From Porphyromonadaceae bacterium (lineage in GTDB: Bacteria > Bacteroidota > Bacteroidia > Bacteroidales > CAMTPD01): DNA of 21,001 nucleotides. Positions 15,831 to 21,001 of this stretch are shown here, in pieces. The position numbers were made by a program, and so were the translations under genes. The notes beneath the pieces are model-generated. The model was not told the DNA's origin and searched no databases. It saw only the letters and a program-made list of their open reading frames with translations. Location: assembly GCA_003447595.1 (NCBI GenBank), contig DLYT01000144.1, positions 1-21,001 of the forward strand, written 5' to 3'. The number at the start of each line of letters is the position of its first letter. Position 1 is the stretch's first letter.

Positions 15831-17117
15831 TTAATCTAAATCACAATCGGATCGTTTCAACGGTTTGATAATCAAACGTAGCGACTGATCATAGGTAAAG
15901 TAGTTCCATACCCAGTTGATAAAGACAATCAACTTATTCTTAGGCCCGAAGATCGACCTTAGGTGGATAAAACACCAGATAAACCATGCCATAAAACCGC
16001 TAAACTTATATTTTCCAATCTCCGCGATAGCAGCATTACGGCCTATCGTAGCCATAGATCCTTTATCATGATATGCAAATGCTTTCTTTCGTGCAAACTC
16101 ACCATTGAGATTTTCCACCAACGTTTCGGCCTGTTGCATAGCCACTTGTGCCACTTGCGGATTGCCTTGCGTCTCTTCAACAAAAGCAATATCGCCAATT
16201 GCGAACACATTGCTCTCCCCTTTCACCAAGTTATATGAATCCGTAATGATGCGGCCACTTCTATGTATAGACGCAGCATCCAGACCAGAGATCTTATTAG
16301 GTGTAATTCCGGCCACCCAGATCACATTCTTCGATCTCAACGACGATCCGTCGGATAGAGACAGAAGCGAATCCTTATAATCTGTAACAAACACTTTATT
16401 AATTACTTGCACATTCAAATACTTCAAGTGTTCTTCTGTTTTTGCCGATAATTCGGGCGAAAATGTAGCAAGCAAACGATCACCTCCATTGATCACAGAA
16501 ATAGACATCTCATCAAAGCTCAACTCCGGATAGTCTTTTGGGAAGACAAACTTTTTCATCTCGGCCAATGCTCCCGACATCTCTACACCTGTGGGGCCAC
16601 CACCTACAATCACAAACGTAAGCAACTCCTTCCTTAGTTCAGGATCCGATGTATTCATCGCATTCTCCAGATTTTGAAGCAAGTAATTACGCATATACAA
16701 CGCATCCGAAGTCGACTTCAAAGCCAACGTTGTATCCTTGAGTTTCGTATTGCCGTAGTAGTTGGTGTCGCAGCCCATTGCAATGACCAAATAATCGTAT
16801 TCAATAACACCGATTGATGTATCAAGGATATTTGCGGCACGATCTATAGCCTTGGCCTCTCCCATCCTAAAATGAAAATCTTGAAACTTCTGAAAGATCT
16901 TTCTGAAAGGAAACGAGATTCCACTAGGTTCAATACCGGATGTTGCCACCTGATACAGCAGCGGTTGAAACTGGTGATTGTTGTGTTTATCAATGAGTAC
17001 CACTTGGTATTTGCTGCGATCTAGCTTTTGAGCGATGGTAAGTCCGGCAAAACCGCCCCCTACAATCACCACTCTTTTCTTTGTTTTCTTATCGGGAATG
17101 TTACTTATATAATCCAT
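15831..17117 (-). CDS. ndh: Type II NADH:quinone oxidoreductase
   Basis: Ndh (428 residues) is a membrane-attached FAD enzyme that passes electrons from NADH to quinone without pumping ions. The FAD loop VVIVGGGFAGL has its glycines at 20-25, the NADH loop FVIVGGGPTGVEMSG at 168-182, and the late FAD motif NVFAIGDIAF is present. The C-terminal part, with hydrophobic/aromatic helices (KFSGFMAWFIWCFIHL and VFINWVWNYFTY), is the membrane-anchoring segment common in Bacteroidetes members. I start at the ATG at 17117 (MDYISNIPDK); an in-frame ATG at 17156 would add 13 residues that look unrelated and would overlap an inverted repeat. It converges on mscL and diverges from the nitroreductase. Confidence 0.93.
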   Translation of the reverse strand: MDYISNIPDKKTKKRVVIVGGGFAGLTIAQKLDRSKYQVVLIDKHNNHQFQPLLYQVATSGIEPSGISFPFRKIFQKFQDFHFRMGEAKAIDRAANILDTSIGVIEYDYLVIAMGCDTNYYGNTKLKDTTLALKSTSDALYMRNYLLQNLENAMNTSDPELRKELLTFVIVGGGPTGVEMSGALAEMKKFVFPKDYPELSFDEMSISVINGGDRLLATFSPELSAKTEEHLKYLNVQVINKVFVTDYKDSLLSLSDGSSLRSKNVIWVAGITPNKISGLDAASIHRSGRIITDSYNLVKGESNVFAIGDIAFVEETQGNPQVAQVAMQQAETLVENLNGEFARKKAFAYHDKGSMATIGRNAAIAEIGKYKFSGFMAWFIWCFIHLRSIFGPKNKLIVFINWVWNYFTYDQSLRLIIKPLKRSDCDLD

Positions 17118-17146
17118 AGTATTCCAATGCATTAATCTATAGATGA

Positions 17147-17169
17147 AACAAAACAAAGCACGTTTTGTT
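17147..17169. promoter_or_regulatory. Inverted repeat AACAAAAC/GTTTTGTT upstream of ndh
   Basis: Arms 17147-17154 and 17162-17169 are perfect 8-base complements around a 7-base spacer. It lies 30 bases before the chosen ndh start, in the space between divergent ndh and the nitroreductase gene. An operator is possible; no T-tract suits a terminator. Confidence 0.35.
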
Positions 17170-17217
17170 AATCCCGGTTCCTAATAGTATATATAGTACA
17201 TCCCATATTGAACGGTA

Positions 17218-17243
17218 TAGCTTTGAAAATATTTCTATCTTTG
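17218..17243 (+). promoter_or_regulatory. Nitroreductase promoter, two -7 boxes
   Basis: TATCTTTG (17236-17243) matches TAnnTTTG and ends 23 bases before the ATG. A second match, TAGCTTTG, lies at 17218-17225. Neither has a TTTG at the ideal -33 spacing; TTG at 17208-17210 is 25 bases from the first. Confidence 0.5.
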
Positions 17244-17266
17244 CGCAATAACTCAAGACTAAATCA

Positions 17267-18073
17267 ATGTTACAAATCTCTTCCGATTGTACAAAGTGTG
17301 CAAAATGCGTAAAGGTATGTCCTACCTCGATTATTGAAATGACAGACAACGGCCCCCTATTGAAGCCGGAACGTATCAAAGGGTGTATCAAGTGCGGACA
17401 CTGTGTTTCCGTATGTGATAAAGGCGCTCTTGACCACCAACTTGTACCACTCGCAAATCAGGAATCTACAGACAACGTGATCAATAGCCCCGAAGCGGTA
17501 AAAGCAACCATGCGCTCTGTGCGTTCGATACGTAACTACAGAAAAACACCGGTATCGAAAGAATTGATCGCAGACATTGCCGACGCGGCACGTTATGTAC
17601 CTACAGCCCGCAACACACAACAAGTATCTTATCTGGCTGTGCTTAATCCTGAAACGGTAAAGTTATTGGCAGACAAAACGGTAGACTACTTTGCCGAAGC
17701 CATCGAAGCCGGTGAGCCATGGGTAAGACCATACCGCGGATTGGTGCGCGTGTATCGCGACAAAGGATACGACATCGTATTTAGAGGAGCTCCTCACGTA
17801 CTGATCTCTGTATATCCTAAAAGTCAGTATTATGGAGAAGACAATGCACGTCTGGGTATGGTATATGCACGTCTTCAGGCAAGTGTACACAACATCGGTA
17901 CATGCTGGGCAGGCTTTTTCGAAATGTATGCCGTAGCAAAACCCGAAGAAGTTGCCGAGATCTTAAAGATTGATGCAGATATGCGCGTTGGTGCGGCAGT
18001 TATGTTCGGGCATCCGGCATTTAAGTATCACCGATTGGTAGAAAGAGAACCGCTAAACATCTCTTTTATCTAA
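17267..18073 (+). CDS. Ferredoxin-nitroreductase fusion protein
   Basis: A 268-residue protein with a two-[4Fe-4S] ferredoxin domain followed by an FMN nitroreductase domain. The clusters are C8-x2-C11-x2-C14-x3-C18 and C40-x2-C43-x2-C46-x3-C50. The nitroreductase part starts near residue 82 with RSVRSIRNYRKTPV, whose arginines bind FMN phosphate, and has the dimer/FMN segment ARYVPTARNTQQVSYLAV (108-125) and GTCWAGFFEM later. Such fusions occur in anaerobes and probably take electrons from reduced ferredoxin or another low-potential donor; the natural acceptor is unknown. It is a single-gene unit with its own promoter and a long terminator hairpin. Confidence 0.9.
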   Translation: MLQISSDCTKCAKCVKVCPTSIIEMTDNGPLLKPERIKGCIKCGHCVSVCDKGALDHQLVPLANQESTDNVINSPEAVKATMRSVRSIRNYRKTPVSKELIADIADAARYVPTARNTQQVSYLAVLNPETVKLLADKTVDYFAEAIEAGEPWVRPYRGLVRVYRDKGYDIVFRGAPHVLISVYPKSQYYGEDNARLGMVYARLQASVHNIGTCWAGFFEMYAVAKPEEVAEILKIDADMRVGAAVMFGHPAFKYHRLVEREPLNISFI

Positions 18074-18120
18074 ATCGCAGCCGTACAGTTTATTCAAAAA
18101 AGAAACATTACGATACAACA

Positions 18121-18176
18121 AAAGCGTCTTGCGTGGATACGAGTGCTAGCCTAAGCACAATCCGGCAAGACGCTTT
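18121..18176. terminator. Long hairpin terminator between nitroreductase and AAA gene
   Basis: AAAGCGTCTTGC (18121-18132) and GCAAGACGCTTT (18165-18176) are perfect 12-base arms. The enclosed sequence pairs again (GGAT/ATCC and GTGCT/AGCAC), giving one long interrupted stem. It ends 15 bases beyond the converging AAA gene and probably serves both strands. Confidence 0.8.
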
Positions 18177-18190
18177 CTATATTTACGGAC

Positions 18191-19495
18191 TTAAAGTATC
18201 TGAGCAATTACCTGGATAGACTCCAAGTTGGTAATCTTGAGTCTGTGATGTAACTCTACGTCGTTGCTTCTGTCAAAATCAGCTTCGACCGAAAGATAAC
18301 CCAGGTGAAACAAGACTGAGAATAAGTTTTCCATGCTTTGACACCCCCTTTTCAAGTCTACAAATTCTTTCAATCCCGATACCAAATGATCGCCTTCGAG
18401 CAGCGACTTGATAATTTCGATGGTAGCGAAAGGACACATTTGCAGCAACTCTTTGATAATGCTGTTGTCTTTTAGCGTATACACTTTGAGGTCGTGATCG
18501 CTGTTTTGCAAGCACCCAATCACCGATTTGGGATGAAACAAATGTCCCTTGCCCGAGACGAAACCTCCAAACCAATGGCTCATCGGTTCATACAACCATT
18601 CGAGCATACATTTATCGAGCAGCTCTTTTAGTTCACTTTCTGTAAATCCAAACGACTTGTCCATCGTATCGTTGAGTAGCGTATCTGCCTGAAACGAATC
18701 GAAACCTCCCAATACCGTTTCGTCCGGAATCAGCAAATTACCACACACCACTCCTCTAAAGATGATGCTATTATCGCGGAAAGCTGTTTCGAAAAACACT
18801 TGTAAGAAGTTCTTCAACTCGTCGTAATGCCCTCCTGTAAATGCCTGTTGCAGCGGTTTGTCGTAGTCGTCTACAAGCACTACCACTTTCTCATTGTGGA
18901 ACTTATGCAACATGCGGATCAGCAAGTAGAGAGAACTTTGCAACACAAAAGGCGAAGCGGTACGATTTAGTATTTGTGTAAAGTCTTTACGATCCATTTC
19001 AAATGTATCGTTGTCGTTTGATAGCAGATAGTCGTGTCGTTCAAACTCGCGCGACATCACCTCCGCCAAACGTTTCATGCACATATCAATAGGTCCTTTA
19101 CCAATATCGTCGAGCGAAATGGAAATCACCGGATACCTGTGCATGTATTTCTGGTAGTCTACCCAATTTGCGATGGTAAGGTCTTCAAAAAGTTTTGCGT
19201 TCTCTTCCGTTACCATAGCGTGCGCATTTACATTACCTGCCGAAGCCATGAGTCGGAAATACTCCTGCGGTTCGTCGAGCAAATGATGTACACAAGGCGG
19301 ATAAGGCCTTTCGAAATAATATCGAAGCATGGATAAATTTAGCGTTTTACCAAAAGCTTGCGGACGCGTAATGATGTTTACTTTAGGCGCCTCGATGATC
19401 TCCCGTATGAAGTCCGATTTGTCTACAAATATATAGTTGTCGGTAATCAATTCTTTAAAGTCTTTTATACCAATGGGTAATCGTGTAGTTTTCAT
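18191..19495 (-). CDS. DUF1703-like AAA-ATPase-like protein without nuclease domain
   Basis: A 434-residue protein of the AAA-ATPase_like family (Pfam AAA-ATPase_like, normally followed by PDDEXK_9), which is abundant in Bacteroidales and of unknown function. The start LPIGIKDFKELITDNYIFVDK (in part) and the P-loop ITRPQAFGKTLNLSML (42-57, K50/T51) are clear, and the Walker B-like strand VVVLVDDYDKPL has D209/D210. Two departures show: the usual RPRRFGK is RPQAFGK, and the usual DEYDKP is DDYDKP. Family members are usually over 500 residues with a C-terminal PD-(D/E)xK nuclease domain; this one stops at about the point where that domain would begin. The stop is followed at once by a terminator, so the shortened form looks settled rather than a recent break. 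Confidence 0.8.
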   Translation of the reverse strand: MKTTRLPIGIKDFKELITDNYIFVDKSDFIREIIEAPKVNIITRPQAFGKTLNLSMLRYYFERPYPPCVHHLLDEPQEYFRLMASAGNVNAHAMVTEENAKLFEDLTIANWVDYQKYMHRYPVISISLDDIGKGPIDMCMKRLAEVMSREFERHDYLLSNDNDTFEMDRKDFTQILNRTASPFVLQSSLYLLIRMLHKFHNEKVVVLVDDYDKPLQQAFTGGHYDELKNFLQVFFETAFRDNSIIFRGVVCGNLLIPDETVLGGFDSFQADTLLNDTMDKSFGFTESELKELLDKCMLEWLYEPMSHWFGGFVSGKGHLFHPKSVIGCLQNSDHDLKVYTLKDNSIIKELLQMCPFATIEIIKSLLEGDHLVSGLKEFVDLKRGCQSMENLFSVLFHLGYLSVEADFDRSNDVELHHRLKITNLESIQVIAQIL

Positions 19496-19500
19496 ACAAT

Positions 19501-19583
19501 AGCGTTATTTAGTGATGACTTTTATTTTTAGAACAAACGATTCTTTTAGTTACAACAAACAAAATGGCAGAATGATTAACGCT
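19501..19583. promoter_or_regulatory. Divergent spacer flanked by AGCGTTA/TAACGCT
   Basis: AGCGTTA (19501-19507) and TAACGCT (19577-19583) are complementary and bracket 69 AT-rich bases directly upstream of the AAA gene. A weak -7-like ATCGTTTG on the minus strand lies inside, around 19537-19544. The repeat is short and may be chance. Confidence 0.2.
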
Positions 19584-19652
19584 TTTACCCCTAACATTGC
19601 ATATTCTTGCAACTGTACGGTGTTCAAGCATAGAGAATGAATATTTTCTTTG

Positions 19653-19660
19653 TATTTTTG
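19653..19660 (+). promoter_or_regulatory. -7 box of the membrane protein gene
   Basis: TATTTTTG matches TAnnTTTG and ends 41 bases before the ATG at 19702. It lies downstream of an alternative in-frame start at 19597, which supports the later start. No -33 TTTG is seen. Confidence 0.4.
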
Positions 19661-19701
19661 AAGACAAAACGATATATATCCTAACAAGTTCGACGTCTTG
19701 C

Positions 19702-20142
19702 ATGAAAGAATTGATAAAAGTAAAAAAACGCACTTTACTACTTCTCATTAGTGTTTTGTGGCTTATCGCGGGAATAAACATCCTAAAAATAGGTATCACA
19801 CTGCTGATGGCTCAACACGATTACTTGGCATTTAAACTACTCGGTTCACTCCTTATATTCTTCTTATTTCTGCGTTTCGTGTTTTTGCGCACGTTTCGCA
19901 AGCATGCCGAGCGCATCGAGAACATTCCCGGGCATAGTCATTACCCATATCAGGTGATGGATGTGAAAGGATTCCTCATCATGCTCTTTATGATCTTACT
20001 AGGTATCTGTGGCCGCACGTTTCACTGGTTTTCAGATACATTTATCGAAGTATTCTATCCGGGCTTGGCTTCTGCGCTTATCGTGGGCGGATGTTTGTTC
20101 TTGATCAGAGCCCTTCGCACCAAAAGCATTTCGGAAGAATAA
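19702..20142 (+). CDS. Hypothetical four-helix inner membrane protein
   Basis: A 146-residue protein with hydrophobic helices at about 11-34, 43-64, 90-107 and 115-137, separated by basic and histidine-containing loops (RTFRKHAERIE, PGHSHYPY). The N terminus MKELIKVKKRTLLLLISVLW has the positive-inside pattern of an inner membrane protein. It resembles conserved hypothetical membrane proteins of Bacteroidales that I cannot name, and no function is suggested by motifs. The longer in-frame start at 19597 would add 35 residues without hydrophobic or conserved character and precedes the predicted promoter. It is followed by a gene-free, hairpin-rich region. Confidence 0.75.
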   Translation: MKELIKVKKRTLLLLISVLWLIAGINILKIGITLLMAQHDYLAFKLLGSLLIFFLFLRFVFLRTFRKHAERIENIPGHSHYPYQVMDVKGFLIMLFMILLGICGRTFHWFSDTFIEVFYPGLASALIVGGCLFLIRALRTKSISEE

Positions 20143-20298
20143 ATACACTATCCCTTTTTTGCGTAGAAAGATAACACGCGCTTGGGGGCGTTGTTGTGAG
20201 CTTTTTAGGAGCATTTCACGTGCTAGATTACTCATTTTCGCTTAATTTTCACCTTCAGAAAACGAGGTTTTCAGCCCATTCAATTCATATTTTACTCC

Positions 20299-20329
20299 AA
20301 AACCATGCTTGGTTTTTCCAAAAAGCATG
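20299..20329 (+). terminator. Two mutually exclusive hairpins after the membrane gene
   Basis: AAAACC (20299-20304) pairs with GGTTTT (20311-20316), a T-ending stem that could terminate the membrane protein transcript. Alternatively CATGCTT (20304-20310) pairs perfectly with AAGCATG (20323-20329). The loop of the first is an arm of the second, so both cannot form together. Confidence 0.35.
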
Positions 20330-20340
20330 TATACTTTCCG

Positions 20341-20384
20341 AAAAAAGGAAGTTTACTTCGTAAAAGAAGCAAACTTCCTTTTTT
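20341..20384. terminator. Strong A/T-flanked hairpin
   Basis: Arms 20341-20359 and 20366-20384 pair over 19 bases with one mismatch and the loop GTAAAA. The mismatch is A/C on the plus strand but a U-G wobble on the minus strand, so the minus-strand RNA pairs fully. The stem begins in A6 and ends in a T run, typical of a bidirectional terminator. Confidence 0.7.
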
Positions 20385-20449
20385 TTTGAACCAAATAACG
20401 TTTTCGTGAATACCATTTTTACTCACCGTGAAAAGTATTTTCGTTCTCT

Positions 20450-20483
20450 ACGAAGAGTGAATTCAGTTATAACGAAGAGTGAA
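20450..20483. repeat. Direct repeat ACGAAGAGTGAA, two copies
   Basis: Exact 12-base copies lie at 20450-20461 and 20472-20483, a 22-base period (about two helical turns). A partial inverted copy, TTTTTACTC (20416-20424), lies upstream. No function is known to me. Confidence 0.5.
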
Positions 20484-20563
20484 AATAGTCTTCGAGGAGA
20501 ATAAATACACGCATCACTATAACTTTTTGCACTTTGTGCGATAACACTGCCGGCTCAATGCAC

Positions 20564-20785
20564 TCACAAGCTTTTGTCTCGCTGTAGGTACAGGTTGGTA
20601 TGCACAGAACGCACGCAGCGGGAGTTTAGGAAATACATCTTGTTGTTGCTTTCGGTGCACGGCAAACATTCTGCTACTCCTTTTGTAAGTCGTTGTAACG
20701 ACGCTCCCTTTGGTGTAAGCATAAAGCAGTGATTGCCGGCATATTGTAAGTTGTATTTATGCTTTATATAAGCTACATCTAGCAA
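20564..20785 (-). CDS. Doubtful small ORF, 73 codons
   Basis: An open frame reading to 73 residues, rich in C, N, R and L (for example RSVHTNLYLQRDKSL at the end). It has no recognisable domain, signal or hydrophobic segment, and I found no promoter for it; its first bases abut the terminator of the next gene (20787-20821). It may be a spurious frame in a repeated intergenic sequence. Confidence 0.15.
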   Translation of the reverse strand: MLDVAYIKHKYNLQYAGNHCFMLTPKGASLQRLTKGVAECLPCTESNNKMYFLNSRCVRSVHTNLYLQRDKSL

Positions 20786-20786
20786 A

Positions 20787-20821
20787 AAAATAGCCCAAAA
20801 CTGTGTGTTTCGGGCTATTTT
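20787..20821 (-). terminator. Terminator of the gene at the right edge
   Basis: AAAATAGCCC (20787-20796) and GGGCTATTTT (20812-20821) form a perfect 10-bp stem. Read on the minus strand it lies about 80 bases after the stop at 20903 and runs into a T7 tract. Confidence 0.85.
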
Positions 20822-20902
20822 ACGTAAACGAGGGTTTCTCGCTTACGTTTCTATTATTTACAATAAGTCTGAAAGCTGTTTATGCTTCAGCTTACGATTG
20901 CG

Positions 20903-21001
20903 TTACTTGATAATGATCTCTTTGATGATTGGCCAGCAGGTGTGTTGTCCGGTAATCTGGATCTTCACGGCTTTGATTGCATCGCCGGTTAGTTTAGCTT
21001 T
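20903..21001 (-). CDS. 3' end of an unidentified gene, possibly secreted and carbohydrate-active
   Basis: The last 32 codons and TAA stop of a gene that continues beyond the window. The peptide (KAKLTGDAIKAVKIQI, then TGQHTCWPIIKEIIIK) is protein-like throughout. Its alternation of short strands and the closing WPIIKEIIIK resemble the final strand of a discoidin/F5-8C-type or similar beta-sandwich found at the end of secreted glycosidases, though this is only an impression from 32 residues. A well-placed terminator (20787-20821) supports that this is a real gene end. Confidence 0.7.
   Translation of the reverse strand, partial: KAKLTGDAIKAVKIQITGQHTCWPIIKEIIIK

Larger units (their letters stand above)
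20143..20902. other. 760-base hairpin- and repeat-rich gap
   Basis: No convincing gene. From left to right it holds a small hairpin GAAAAC/GTTTTC (20258-20272), two overlapping hairpins (20299-20329), a long terminator-like stem (20341-20384), a 22-base-period direct repeat (20450-20483), a doubtful 73-codon minus-strand reading frame (20564-20785) and the terminator of the gene at the right edge (20787-20821). The density of structure suggests either mobile-type intergenic repeats or a noncoding RNA; neither is proven. Confidence 0.45.

Noticed and set aside
18279..18575. 98-codon minus-strand frame within the AAA gene
   Set aside because: It is another frame of the well-supported AAA coding sequence, with no promoter or motif of its own.
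20032..20235. 67-codon minus-strand frame over the end of the membrane protein gene
   Set aside because: Most of it is antisense to the membrane protein and it shows no independent signals.

Overview
The window looks like a chromosomal segment from a member of the order Bacteroidales (phylum Bacteroidota). Several transcription units begin downstream of the Bacteroidetes-type -7 box TAnnTTFG-style consensus TAnnTTTG (for example TATATTTG at 8515, TACATTTG on the minus strand at 12218-12225, TATCTTTG at 17236). No gene has a recognisable Shine-Dalgarno site. The gene products also fit the group: a class 1B PyrK/PyrD pair, a secreted S9 peptidase, SDR-type threonine dehydrogenase, a ferredoxin-nitroreductase fusion and a DUF1703-like AAA protein. 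I cannot name a genus. Most of the window is ordinary core chromosome; no insertion sequence, CRISPR array, rRNA or tRNA was seen.

Layout. 1-757 is a very AT-rich gene-free stretch with six copies of a TTACA-N2-TGTAA palindrome in two groups, leading into an XRE-type regulator (758-1222). pyrK and pyrD follow (1280-2955, overlapping by 13 bases) and end in a 25-bp perfect inverted repeat shared with the converging unit ispE -> S9 peptidase (minus strand, 6542-3202). Divergent from ispE is dnaB (6722-8251), closed by a hairpin terminator. A single-chain ADP-forming acyl-CoA synthetase (8557-10623) has its own promoter and terminator. A 610-base gap with repeats follows. Then comes the divergent threonine pair: tdh (minus, 12190-11234) and kbl (plus, 12355-13545), with kbl leading a close-packed run: six-helix K+ channel, PHP histidinol-phosphatase-like protein, mscL. 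A hairpin terminator separates mscL from the converging ndh. A ferredoxin-nitroreductase (17267-18073) diverges from ndh and converges on a DUF1703-like AAA protein that lacks its usual nuclease domain (minus, 19495-18191). A four-helix membrane protein (19702-20142), a 760-base hairpin-rich gap and the 3' end of an unlisted minus-strand gene (20903-21001) complete the window.

How the genes work together. PyrK passes electrons from NADH to PyrD for the dihydroorotate-to-orotate step of pyrimidine synthesis. Tdh and Kbl together turn threonine into glycine and acetyl-CoA. The neighbouring ADP-forming synthetase could turn acetyl-CoA into acetate and ATP, so the three enzymes may form an energy-yielding threonine fermentation route; this link is inference from proximity. 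The K+ channel and MscL in one apparent operon suggest an ion/osmotic stress pairing. IspE feeds isoprenoid synthesis (MEP pathway); Ndh feeds the quinone pool.

The most interesting unexplained items are the palindrome array in front of the XRE regulator, words from that array recurring in the 10.9-kb gap, the nuclease-less AAA protein, the metal-knuckle tail on the K+ channel, and the hairpin and direct-repeat ladder near the right end. I found no clear defence system or other wholly new system.
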